Shown here: positions 54,609 to 62,512 of the stretch, piece by piece
Layout: each line of letters begins with the position of its first letter
Numbering within the stretch: the first letter of the stretch is position 1
Origin: Agromyces aureus
GTDB taxonomy: Bacteria; Actinomycetota; Actinomycetes; Actinomycetales; Microbacteriaceae
Direction of reading: 5' to 3'
Length of the DNA stretch: 64,000 nucleotides
Assembly (NCBI RefSeq): GCF_001660485.1
Contig: NZ_CP013979.1
Location: forward strand, 4,309,125-4,373,124
Notes under the pieces: generated by a model
The model's database searches: none
What the model was told of the DNA's origin: nothing
What the model saw: the letters and a program-made list of their open reading frames with translations, nothing else
Position numbers and translations under genes: made by a program

Positions 54609-55601
54609 TCAGACCCCGTCGAGATCCTCGCCAAGGTCCGTGAGAATGCGCCGAAGGTCCTGTACCGTCGCGAAATCAATGCTGATCTGGCCTTTTCTGG
54701 CGCCGAGTGCGATCTTCACACGAGTGTTGAGGCGATCACCGAGCCGACTCGCCAGATCTTCGAGGAAGTCCTGACGCCTGCCCGCTGCAGGCTTCGTGCG
54801 CGACGCGGCCGGTGCCTGCGAGGTGGCGGCGGCTTCGGCCGCGCGCACCGAGAGCTCCTCATTGACGATCTTGTCGGCGAAGCGTTGCATCGACGCGGCA
54901 TCGCCGGCGGTCGCGAGAATCGCCCGCGCGTGTCCCGCGCTGAGCACGCCGGCGGCGACACGAAGCTGGACCGGCTCTGGGAGCTTCAGCAGGCGAAGGG
55001 TGTTCGAGATCTGCGGACGAGACCGACCGATGCGCGTGGCGAGCTCCTCCTGGGTGATGCCGAAGTCGGCAAGGAGTTGCTGATACGCCGAGGCTTCCTC
55101 GAGCGGGTTCAGCTGGGAGCGGTGCAGGTTCTCGAGCAGGGCATCCCGAAGCATGTCCTCGTTCGCGGTGTCCTTGACGACCGCCGGAATGGTGTCGAGG
55201 CCGGCTGCCTTGGTTGCGCGAAGTCGGCGCTCGCCCATGACGAGCTCGTACTTGCCGGCAAGGTCGGGGTGGGGTCGAACGACGATCGGCTGCAGCACAC
55301 CGAACTCACGGACGGAGTGCACGAGCTCGGCGAGGTCTTCAGGGTCGAAGACACTTCGCGGCTGTACCGCGTTCGGCACGATGTCGTCGGGGTTGAGCCG
55401 AGCGAGACGTGCACCAGGTACGGCGACGAGTCCATCTTCAGCAGCAGCCTGTTCGATCACCGCGACCGACGCCACGGGAGCCGACTCGGCACCGGCGCCG
55501 GGAAAGAAGACATCGACAGGCCTGGCGGCGCCTTCCGTCGAGTCGCTCGAGGGAATGAGGGCGCCGATGCCCCGACCGAGTCCGGTTCGTTTGGTGGCCA
55601 T
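54609..55601 (-). CDS. parB: Chromosome-partitioning protein ParB
   Basis: A 330-residue ParB/Spo0J. The N-terminus starts KRTGLGRGIGALIP, the CTP-binding box contains VMGERRLRATKAAGL, and the HTH is ITQEELATRIGRSRPQISNTLRLL; the C-terminal dimerisation domain ends RILTDLGEDL. ParB loads on parS sites and spreads as a CTP-driven clamp. Its start overlaps the parA stop by one base. Six parS sites lie within 7 kb. Confidence 0.97.
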   Translation of the reverse strand: MATKRTGLGRGIGALIPSSDSTEGAARPVDVFFPGAGAESAPVASVAVIEQAAAEDGLVAVPGARLARLNPDDIVPNAVQPRSVFDPEDLAELVHSVREFGVLQPIVVRPHPDLAGKYELVMGERRLRATKAAGLDTIPAVVKDTANEDMLRDALLENLHRSQLNPLEEASAYQQLLADFGITQEELATRIGRSRPQISNTLRLLKLPEPVQLRVAAGVLSAGHARAILATAGDAASMQRFADKIVNEELSVRAAEAAATSQAPAASRTKPAAGRRQDFLEDLASRLGDRLNTRVKIALGARKGQISIDFATVQDLRRILTDLGEDLDGV

Positions 55602-57499
55602 CAGATTCCTTCCGTCTGCGCCGCTGCGAGGGCAGCACGTTGTGCGATCTCCGCGGCCGCCTCGCGATACGAGAGCGATCCGGACGACGAATAGTCGTAG
55701 CTGATCACGCTCTGCCCATAGCTCGGTGCCTCCGACACGCGTACCGAACGGGGGATGATCGTCTCAAGGGTCTGAGCGGGGAAGTGGTCGCGTACTTCCT
55801 GCGCCACCTGCTGAGCGAGGTTCGTGCGCGAGTCGTACATCGTGAGCAGAATTGTCGAGAGGCGCAGCTCGGAATTGAGGTGCTTCTCGATCAACTCGAT
55901 GTTGCTGAGCAACTGCGAGAGACCCTCGAGCGCGTAGTACTCGCACTGGATGGGAATGAGCACCTCACGTGCGGCGACGAACGCATTGATGGTCAGGAGT
56001 CCGAGCGAGGGCGGGCAGTCGATGAACACGTAGTCGTACGGGCGTTCCATGGAGGCGAGGTGCTTGTCGATCGCACGGCGCAGGCGCTGTTCACGAGCGA
56101 CGAGCGACACGAGCTCGATCTCGGCTCCGGCGAGGTGGATGGTGGCGGGCACGCAGTCGAGGCGCTCGTGCTCAGTCGAGCGACGGACGACCTGCGAGAG
56201 TTCGAGGTCTGCGACCAGCACCTCATAGACGCTCTGCTGATCGGAGCGATGATCGACGCCGAGTGCCGTCGAGGCGTTGCCCTGCGGGTCGAGATCGACG
56301 ACGAGAACGTGGGCGCCCGACCGCGCGAGTGCGGCGGCGAGATTCACTGCGGTCGTCGTCTTCCCGACGCCGCCCTTCTGGTTCGAGATCGTAAAGACCC
56401 TAGTCGTTGCCGGGAGCGGCAGCACCGCGGTCTCGAGAGCGATGCGGCGACGAGTCTCGTCGGCAATCTGGTCGGCCAGGGGAGTTCCTCCGTACTTGGC
56501 GGGCGTTTCACGTGAAACATCCGTTGATGGTGCCGGCTCCGAGGCGCCGTGTTGGGCGATGCTCACGGTGGGGGCGGCGGGTGATGCAGTTGGCAAGGCG
56601 TTGGTGGAACCAGTGTCGTGGAGATCGGATTCACGCATCACTGTTTCACGTGAAACGCTCGACGGCTGTGAGGGGCTCAGGTCGGTGGCCGGGTCGGGAA
56701 CCGGGTCCGCCGTCCGATCCAACTCGACGGGCGCGGGAACGACCGGCGGAACGGTGGACTCGAGGGCCTCCGGCTGTGCCTGGGGGCCTCCGCCCAGGGG
56801 AGCTTCGTTCGGCAGATCGGGGGAGTCGGAGACGAGTTGTCGAGCCTCCGGGCTGGGCACTGCGGGTACCACGACTTCGTCAGTGTTCTGCAGTGGTGCT
56901 GCGTCACCAACCGGCACATTCTGCGCGGTCTCCGGTGTGCGGACTGGTCCCGGAGTGTCGGAGTTCGCGGCGGCCCGCGCGGAGTGGAGCGAGCTCACGG
57001 TATCGACTGCGGCGTCGCCGACGATCTCCCGAATGATGTCCTCGAGAAGTCGGTCTGGTTCGCTCACGGTGTGCTCGTGGGGAGTGGCGTGAGTCGGCGC
57101 GTCCGTCTCGGCAAGAGCGGCAGCGGTGGCTGCATCCCAGTCGTAAGCGGCAGTTCGTGGCTGGGGCGCTTGGATCGAAGCTGGCGTCGGCCGTACGGCA
57201 TCCGCATCAGCGCGCCCCGATGCAGATTGCTCAGACGTCGATGAACTGATGGATGGGGATGCGGTCAGGGGAGTGTCAGGAGCGCTCTGAGCGCTTCCTG
57301 TCTGGGTCGCTGCGAGGACGTTCGCGGGAGCAACGATGGCCGGCGCGGGAACCGGTGGGTCGATGGTTGGAACGGTGTCGAGGGGGTGTGGCACGGGATC
57401 GTCAGACTTCACTCGGGGAGCGGATGGTTGGTTCTCGGATGCCGGTTCAGGCTGTGGGCGACGCCGATGGAACCATCCACGTCCTCCGCCCTGCGCCAT
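55601..57499 (-). CDS. parA: Chromosome-partitioning ATPase ParA with long N-terminal extension
   Basis: A 632-residue frame. The C-terminal ~290 residues are a normal ParA/Soj: deviant Walker A KGGVGKTTT (375-383), then VVDLDPQGNASTALG and YVFIDCPPSLGLL. The first ~340 residues are Pro/Ala/Ser/Thr/Asp-rich, presumably disordered, with less GC-biased codons. The start at 57499 has AGGAG 8 bases upstream. A shorter form could begin at the CTG at 56477-56479 (GGAGG, 7-base spacing). Two parS sites lie inside the frame, each read as VSRET. The usual family length is 250-350. Confidence 0.85.
   Translation of the reverse strand: MAQGGGRGWFHRRRPQPEPASENQPSAPRVKSDDPVPHPLDTVPTIDPPVPAPAIVAPANVLAATQTGSAQSAPDTPLTASPSISSSTSEQSASGRADADAVRPTPASIQAPQPRTAAYDWDAATAAALAETDAPTHATPHEHTVSEPDRLLEDIIREIVGDAAVDTVSSLHSARAAANSDTPGPVRTPETAQNVPVGDAAPLQNTDEVVVPAVPSPEARQLVSDSPDLPNEAPLGGGPQAQPEALESTVPPVVPAPVELDRTADPVPDPATDLSPSQPSSVSRETVMRESDLHDTGSTNALPTASPAAPTVSIAQHGASEPAPSTDVSRETPAKYGGTPLADQIADETRRRIALETAVLPLPATTRVFTISNQKGGVGKTTTAVNLAAALARSGAHVLVVDLDPQGNASTALGVDHRSDQQSVYEVLVADLELSQVVRRSTEHERLDCVPATIHLAGAEIELVSLVAREQRLRRAIDKHLASMERPYDYVFIDCPPSLGLLTINAFVAAREVLIPIQCEYYALEGLSQLLSNIELIEKHLNSELRLSTILLTMYDSRTNLAQQVAQEVRDHFPAQTLETIIPRSVRVSEAPSYGQSVISYDYSSSGSLSYREAAAEIAQRAALAAAQTEGI
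56505..56518. other. parS site 1 (within parA frame)
   Basis: GTTTCACGTGAAAC, the 14-bp core of parS. In the parA frame it encodes VSRET just before the conserved ParA start region. Confidence 0.9.
56643..56656. other. parS site 2 (within parA frame)
   Basis: GTTTCACGTGAAAC within the parA extension, encoding VSRET again. Confidence 0.9.
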
Positions 57500-57701
57500 A
57501 CCGAACTCTCCTGCCCTGATCCGTCATTCCCCACGATCGGCCGCCCACCACGTCGGCTGCGCCATCATCGACGCGCCAGACAGTCAAGCTTAACCGGCAG
57601 CACCGGCGCGCGCCGACGGATACTGCGGCATTCCTTCACCTTCCCGCGTCTCGCGACGAGCGGAGGAGGCAAGGAACGGTCATCTGCGGTGCCAGTTCAC
57701 C

Positions 57702-57715
57702 GTTTCACGTGAAAC
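57702..57715. other. parS site 3
   Basis: GTTTCACGTGAAAC, perfect 14-bp core, in the parA upstream region. Confidence 0.92.
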
Positions 57716-57884
57716 ACCCAGTAGCAGTGAGAGCGGCAATGATGGGTCGGGCGAGGATTTCATACGTGCACGGCTCGTCGAACACGGAGTGGTCTGCGAC
57801 CGCGGCGTGGCGACGGTGGCTGATCGCGGGACCAATCGTCTTCAGACACCCGAGCGCCACTTGAGCCGAGTATTGAGAACGGAT

Positions 57885-57898
57885 GTTTCACGTGAAAC
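57885..57898. other. parS site 4
   Basis: GTTTCACGTGAAAC, perfect 14-bp core (15 of 16 consensus bases). Confidence 0.92.
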
Positions 57899-58281
57899 GG
57901 CCCTGGAGTGAGGAGAGAGGGGACGCGCTGGTCATGGCCATCGCCACCGCTGCACGCGCCCTCTCCTGTGGATCTCATGCGCCGCGCGCGTCAGCCTCGC
58001 CCCCTCCATCGCCCAGATCGACTGCGTGCCAACGGACGCGCGCGAGTCCTCCGCGTCGTACATGTGAGAGGAGCGAAAACACCACGGATGGATCGCATGT
58101 GCGAGACGCGCCCACTGGTGAACGCGATGCGGATCCAGAGACCCTGATCGACCACCTTGTCGCCGAATGCGAGGTTCTCGGATGATTGCACCGGTCTGCA
58201 CTCGGCGCTCCGGTGCACGTTCCGAACTGGCCGCGCCGGTCGCGAGCAGATTGCCGAGCCCCTTGCCCACGACAAGGCGCC

Positions 58282-58615
58282 GTGAGGGACAACCATCTTC
58301 CGCGTCGACACCAGATCGACCTGCCGGCCGACCGCGCCCAGGGCGTGCTCGCCGACTTCGCGCGCGTCTGGCACGCCGAACGTGATCGTGATCGACTACG
58401 TCGCCCTCACCCAGCCGCGGTCGACCATCGAAAATGCCGACGGGTCGCGCGCGGTCGCCGTGCCCGGGCAGGTCGTGAGCCGCATCCGGATCCCACCCGA
58501 GCAGGTGTTCGAGCTCGCCAAGGCGCTCACCCAGCAGCTCAAGGCGTGGGAGCAGGAGACCGGGCGCAAGCCGCCCGAGCGTCCGCTATTCAGGCACGGA
58601 CTCCAGGGCGAATAG
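58282..58615 (+). pseudogene. DUF3467 gene broken by a frameshift
   Basis: Two frames together spell one small protein. The first (GTG at 58282) reads HQIDLPADRAQGVLADFARV and then WHA. The second, from about 58379, reads NVIVIDYVALTQP and later VVSRIRIPPEQVFELAKALT, ending at 58615. This is the order of conserved segments in DUF3467 proteins. The break is at 58375-58380 (GCCGAA): one base too many or two too few. Either a recent inactivating mutation or a sequencing error. Intact, it would be about 110 residues of unknown function. Confidence 0.7.
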
Positions 58616-58623
58616 GCGGGGCG

Positions 58624-59165
58624 AAGCGGCGCTGGTGACGATACGGCGCCAGGGTGCCTACTCGCCCGGCGAGGTTCGCGTGGGGCGCTGCTCTCGAGAC
58701 GCTTCGCTCCTCTCCCGGCGAGGTTCGAACGGCGAGGTTCGAACGGCGGGACTCGACCAACGGCGTTCGAACGGAGGGTTCGAACGGCGAGGTGCGCGCA
58801 CGGGCACCAGGGCGAGTAGCGGAGGTAGGCGCTGGTCTCGAGACGGTGCCACGGCACCTACTCGACCGGCGGGGTGACGTGTGGGGCGCTGGTCTCGAGA
58901 CGCTCCGCTTCACGGCCGGCGACGTTCCGTGCGGGGCGCAGGTCTCGAGACGCTCCGCTTCTCGGCCGGCGGGGTTCGCTCGGGGACGTCGACTGGCGGG
59001 CTTCGACGGGCGGGCTTCGACGAGCGGGATTCGGTCGGGGACGTCGGATTGGCGGAGTTCGGTCGGGGACGTCGACTGGCGGGCTTCCACCCGCGGGGTT
59101 TGGCCGGCAGTGGTTCGGGTGGGGGTTGGTCTCGATACGGCGCCTGGGCGCCCACTCGCCCAACG
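58624..59165. repeat. Array of short interspersed GC-rich repeats
   Basis: Six copies of a ~40-bp element beginning GCTGGTCTCGAGACG-like (near 58630, 58687, 58830, 58888, 58938 and 59126), some with an internal hairpin such as GGTGCC-AC-GGCACC. Between them are tandem GGCGAGGTTCGAAC units (58670-58795) and a ~25-bp element TCGGGGACGTCGACTGGCGG occurring at 58980 and 59063, with a diverged copy between. The elements look like bacterial interspersed mosaic repeats. Confidence 0.8.
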
Positions 59166-59194
59166 GCGGGCGGGTGGGCCGGCGACTCGGCCCT

Positions 59195-59208
59195 GTTTCA
59201 CGTGAAAC
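59195..59208. other. parS site 5 (full 16-bp consensus)
   Basis: TGTTTCACGTGAAACA at 59194-59209 is a perfect 16-bp parS, at the edge of the repeat array. Confidence 0.93.
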
Positions 59209-60268
59209 ATCACGTGATCGGGGGCGGTTGGTTGACGGGACTTGCGCTCGAAGGCGATGGGCCGCGGCGGCGATGTACGGGTGGCAGTCCGCTTCGCCGC
59301 GCCGGAGAAGGGTGGCGTGGGAACCACGGGAACCGACACCGAGGAACAGGTCACAGGCCACAGGTCACAGCGAGCACGAATAGCAGACGGACGAGAAGAC
59401 CAGAAGGAGTCGCGGAGGCGATGAACGTACGGGCGAAGGGGAGAGAGCGAGACCAAGCAGGATTGACCCTCCTGGCGCCGGCGGTAGTTCGAACGGGCAT
59501 GCGATCGTTGGACGTGAGGTCGCAAAGTTACCGGACGCGTGACGGCGCATCTTCACCGCCCAGCTGTCTGTCGGTCATGGCGTCGACCGGCGCAGCAGGA
59601 TCGCCGGGCCGCAGCGGGGGAGTTGCGGGCACCTCCAACAACGAACGGACCCCAACGGAGCACGTTGGCTACGAAGCATGGAGTGCGGCGACGTTTGGTG
59701 CGAGAGCGTCGACTACCGCTCCAGCGGCGGCATGGAATCGAGTACGGTTCGTCCACCGCCGCACGGTCCGGCGAACGCCCGCCGCCGCATTCGCGAATGT
59801 TCTTGCGCAGGCTCGCCGATGCGGCAGGGAGTCCACGCGGTCGCACTGGGTTTGAAAGCTCAGTGTTTTCCTCTGCCGAACCAGTGCCGCTGCGCCAGGG
59901 GAGTGGCTCTTCGTGGTCTGCGGCGGCAGGAACCCCGCGCGAGAGCCGAGTCCAGGAACTCGCGCGTCATGACGAGCGATCTCACGTGGTGCCCACAAGA
60001 AGCACCGAGCCCACCGCCCAGCGCCCACAGAAGAGAACCCGGAAACAGACGGGCGTCGGAGGCCGTCGCACGAGGCCTCGTCGCGGGAGCGCCCTAGCTC
60101 TCCCGCGTCACGAGCCATCGAAGATGTAGAGCGTATGAAGAACCCGAGGACCCGTCGGAGCTGAATGCTGGCTCCCCAGCTGGAACCGCCACCGACCTTC
60201 ATACAGACGACGCCGCTGGACTCCGCAGCATCCGGACCGCACCCGGAATGAACCCGAGCATGCAGAAC

Positions 60269-60302
60269 GCCCGGGTTCTCGTGGAGACACGTGAACCCGG
60301 GC
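60269..60302 (-). terminator. Terminator of the rpmH-rnpA-yidD-yidC-jag-rsmG operon
   Basis: GCCCGGGTTC...GAACCCGGGC with inner CGTG-GAGA-CACG forms a stem of 14 base pairs interrupted by one T-T mismatch. It lies about 60 bases after the rsmG stop. Confidence 0.8.
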
Positions 60303-60361
60303 GAACAACCTGATCCCATCGCGACCGCACAGTGCGGCGGGGATCGGGGGTGATCCTGAAC

Positions 60362-61030
60362 TCAGGAAGCGGCGATCCGGGCCCGGAACACCCGGGTGAC
60401 CTCGGTATCGAGATTCGCCCCGAGCAGCACGACCTCGGGGTCGACGACGCGGTACTTGCGGAACACCTTGTCGGCCGCGCCCATCTCCCCGTCGACACCC
60501 GCACCCTTCAGCAGCACGAACTCGCCGCCTGCCTTGAGCAGGGGAGCCGTCACCGGGATCAAGGTGCGCAGCGCGCTCACCGCGCGAGCGGTGACCTGGT
60601 CGAACTGGTGCTTGAACCCGGAGTCTTCAGCCCGAGCCCGTTCGACGACGACGTTCGAGAGTTGCAACTCGTCGACTTGGCGCGAGAGCCAATCGACCCG
60701 GCGTTCCATGGGCTCGATCAGGGTGAACGAGACATCCGGTCGAATGATGGCCAGCACGATTCCAGGGAGACCAGCACCCGAGCCCACATCGGCGACCCGG
60801 CCTGGTCGCAGCAGCGGTGCGACTAGGGCCGAGTTCACGATATGGCGCGTCCAGAGACGGGGGAGTTCGAGCGGGCCGATGAGACCCAACTCTTCGCCGT
60901 GGGCTGCGAGCGACGCCGTGAACTGCCGGCCTCGCTCGAGATGCTCTCCGAAGACCGCTGAGGCAGCGGCGGGCTCGGCCTCGAGTTCAACGTTCACAGG
61001 CGCGTCGGCACCCGATTCATTGGTCGTCAT
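60362..61030 (-). CDS. rsmG: 16S rRNA (guanine-N7) methyltransferase RsmG
   Basis: A 222-residue GidB/RsmG enzyme. The SAM-binding motif is VADVGSGAGLPGIVLAI, preceded by RLWTRHIVNSALVAPLL. It methylates G527 of 16S rRNA. ATG at 61028-61030 directly follows parS site 6, which occupies the place of a ribosome-binding site, so translation may depend on coupling with jag. Last gene of the rpmH operon. Confidence 0.95.
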   Translation of the reverse strand: MTTNESGADAPVNVELEAEPAAASAVFGEHLERGRQFTASLAAHGEELGLIGPLELPRLWTRHIVNSALVAPLLRPGRVADVGSGAGLPGIVLAIIRPDVSFTLIEPMERRVDWLSRQVDELQLSNVVVERARAEDSGFKHQFDQVTARAVSALRTLIPVTAPLLKAGGEFVLLKGAGVDGEMGAADKVFRKYRVVDPEVVLLGANLDTEVTRVFRARIAAS

Positions 61031-61031
61031 C

Positions 61032-61045
61032 GTTTCACGTGAAAC
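61032..61045. other. parS site 6 (jag-rsmG gap)
   Basis: GTTTCACGTGAAAC fills the 16-base gap between the jag stop (61047) and the rsmG ATG (61030). Confidence 0.92.
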
Positions 61046-61046
61046 G

Positions 61047-61547
61047 TCACGCCGAACGCGTGATGACCGTGTGTCGGTCGGCGCCCTCACCGCGCGAGGC
61101 GGAGTGGAAGCCACGCTCGCCGACGAGGTCATGCACGAGCTTGCGCTCGTACGAGGACATCGGGGGCAACGACGCCTCAGCCGAGCCGGCCTCGATGCGC
61201 TCGACGGCGCGGTCGACGAGACGGGCCAGCTCATCGCGGCGCGCATCGCGTGATCCGCCGATGTCGAGGATGAGTCGAGAGAACGCACCGGTCTTGGTCT
61301 GCACCGCGAGGCGCGTCAGTTCCTGCAGAGCCGTCACCGTCTCGGGCTTCGACAGCAGGTTGAGGTTCGCACCGTCACCGGCGTTGACCGAGAGGTATGC
61401 GCGACCATTGCGGGCATCGATGTCGATGTCGCCATCGAGGTCGCAGATATCGAGAAGTTCCTCGATGTAGTCCGCGGCGATGTCGCCCTCTTCTTCGAGC
61501 TGCGAAACGGTGCGCTCGTCACTCACGTGCTGCTGAACGTCGGTCAT
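61047..61547 (-). CDS. jag: Jag family RNA-binding protein (KH-R3H)
   Basis: A 166-residue protein with an acidic N-terminus, a KH-like middle (AADYIEELLDICDLDGDIDI) and a C-terminal R3H domain (PPMSSYERKLVHDLVGERGF). There is no N-terminal Jag-N domain. It binds RNA and is usually encoded next to yidC (oxaA). It starts 2 bases after the yidC stop. Confidence 0.93.
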   Translation of the reverse strand: MTDVQQHVSDERTVSQLEEEGDIAADYIEELLDICDLDGDIDIDARNGRAYLSVNAGDGANLNLLSKPETVTALQELTRLAVQTKTGAFSRLILDIGGSRDARRDELARLVDRAVERIEAGSAEASLPPMSSYERKLVHDLVGERGFHSASRGEGADRHTVITRSA

Positions 61548-61549
61548 GC

Positions 61550-62503
61550 TTACTTTCCACCCTGCTTCTTCGCGCGGTTCTTGCCGACCGGCTGCTGACG
61601 CTGCGACGTCTTCTTCTCCTCGACGACGATCGTCGGCGAGTTCTGGTCTTCGATCACGAGCTTGCCGCGCTTCGCGAGGCGGGCCTCGCGAGCCTTGGCG
61701 GCCTCACTACCGGGCGTCGGCATGTTGCGGATCACGAGGAACTGCTGGCCCATGGTCCAGAAGTTCGAGACGAGCCAGTAGAACATGACGCCGATGGGGA
61801 ACGCGACGCCCGAGAATGCGAACACCAGGGGGAGCAGGTACAACATGATGCGCTGCTGACGGAACATCGGGCTCGCCTTGGTCTCGGGAGACATGTTCTT
61901 CGAGACGATCTGGAGCTGCGTGATGAACTGCGACGCCGTCATGAGCACGATCATCGTGGCCGCGATGACCATGACCTGCCAGGGGTACTCGCCGTTCATC
62001 GCGCCGATGAACGTGCCCTTGAGCGGTGCGCCGAGGAACTCGGAGTTGGCGAACGAGTTCGCGAGCTCCTGCGTGAAGACGCCGACACCCGCCTTGTCGT
62101 GCTGCGCGTCGTTGAGTACGGAGAAGAGGCCGAAGAAGATCGGCATCTGGAGCAGCAGGGGGAGGCACGAGGAGAGCGGGTTGGTTCCCGTCTTCTTGTA
62201 GAGCTCCATGGTTTCGCGCGACATCGCCTCGCGCGAGAACTGATCCTTCTTGCCCTTGTACTTCTCCTGGATCTTCTTGAGCTGCGGCGCCACCTCGAGC
62301 ATGCGGCGCTGGCTCTTGATCTGACGCACGAAGATCGGGATCAGTGCCGCGCGAACCACGATGACGAGGCCGACGATCGACAGGATCCAGGTGATGCCCG
62401 CGTCGGCGTCGAGCCCGACGAACGTCCACAGCGAGTGGAACGCGACGAGGATCAGCTCGATGACCCACTTGATGGGCCAGAGAACAAGGCTGATGATATC
62501 CAT
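61550..62503 (-). CDS. yidC: Membrane protein insertase YidC
   Basis: A 317-residue Oxa1/YidC/Alb3 protein. Transmembrane helix 1 lies in the first 40 residues (SLVLWPIKWVIELILVAF), a positively charged cytoplasmic hairpin (RRMLEVAPQLKKIQEKYKGK) follows, and helices TM2-TM5 include CLPLLLQMPIFFGLF, the substrate groove. It inserts membrane proteins with or without Sec. The C-terminal tail is basic (RQQPVGKNRAKKQGGK). Confidence 0.96.
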   Translation of the reverse strand: MDIISLVLWPIKWVIELILVAFHSLWTFVGLDADAGITWILSIVGLVIVVRAALIPIFVRQIKSQRRMLEVAPQLKKIQEKYKGKKDQFSREAMSRETMELYKKTGTNPLSSCLPLLLQMPIFFGLFSVLNDAQHDKAGVGVFTQELANSFANSEFLGAPLKGTFIGAMNGEYPWQVMVIAATMIVLMTASQFITQLQIVSKNMSPETKASPMFRQQRIMLYLLPLVFAFSGVAFPIGVMFYWLVSNFWTMGQQFLVIRNMPTPGSEAAKAREARLAKRGKLVIEDQNSPTIVVEEKKTSQRQQPVGKNRAKKQGGK

Positions 62504-62512
62504 TGCTGCGGG

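Larger units (their letters stand above)
57500..58281. other. Non-coding DNA upstream of parA
   Basis: 782 bases with two parS sites (57702 and 57885) and no open frame resembling a protein. The parA promoter should be here. Confidence 0.6.
58616..60361. other. Large non-coding, repeat-rich region between parA and rsmG
   Basis: About 1.75 kb without a recognisable gene. 58624-59165 is the repeat array (separate entry), 59195 carries parS site 5 and 60269-60302 the rsmG terminator. Several open frames run through 59240-60320 on both strands, but they have Cys/Arg-rich or low-complexity translations and no ribosome-binding sites, so I reject them. Confidence 0.65.

Noticed and set aside
57908..58147. 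Short plus-strand frame upstream of the DUF3467 remnant
   Set aside because: Very basic, Pro/Arg-rich translation with no homology that I can recognise and no ribosome-binding site.
58735..58795. GGTTCGAAC sequences considered as tRNA T-loops
   Set aside because: They are tandem repeats without acceptor stem, anticodon arm or CCA-end context.
58624..59165. Repeat array considered as a CRISPR array
   Set aside because: Units differ in length and sequence, spacers are not uniform in size, and no cas genes are present.
59669..60319. Minus-strand frame of about 216 codons between parS site 5 and rsmG
   Set aside because: Cys/Arg-rich, low-complexity translation, no ribosome-binding site, overlapped by other frames on the plus strand; non-coding DNA is more likely.
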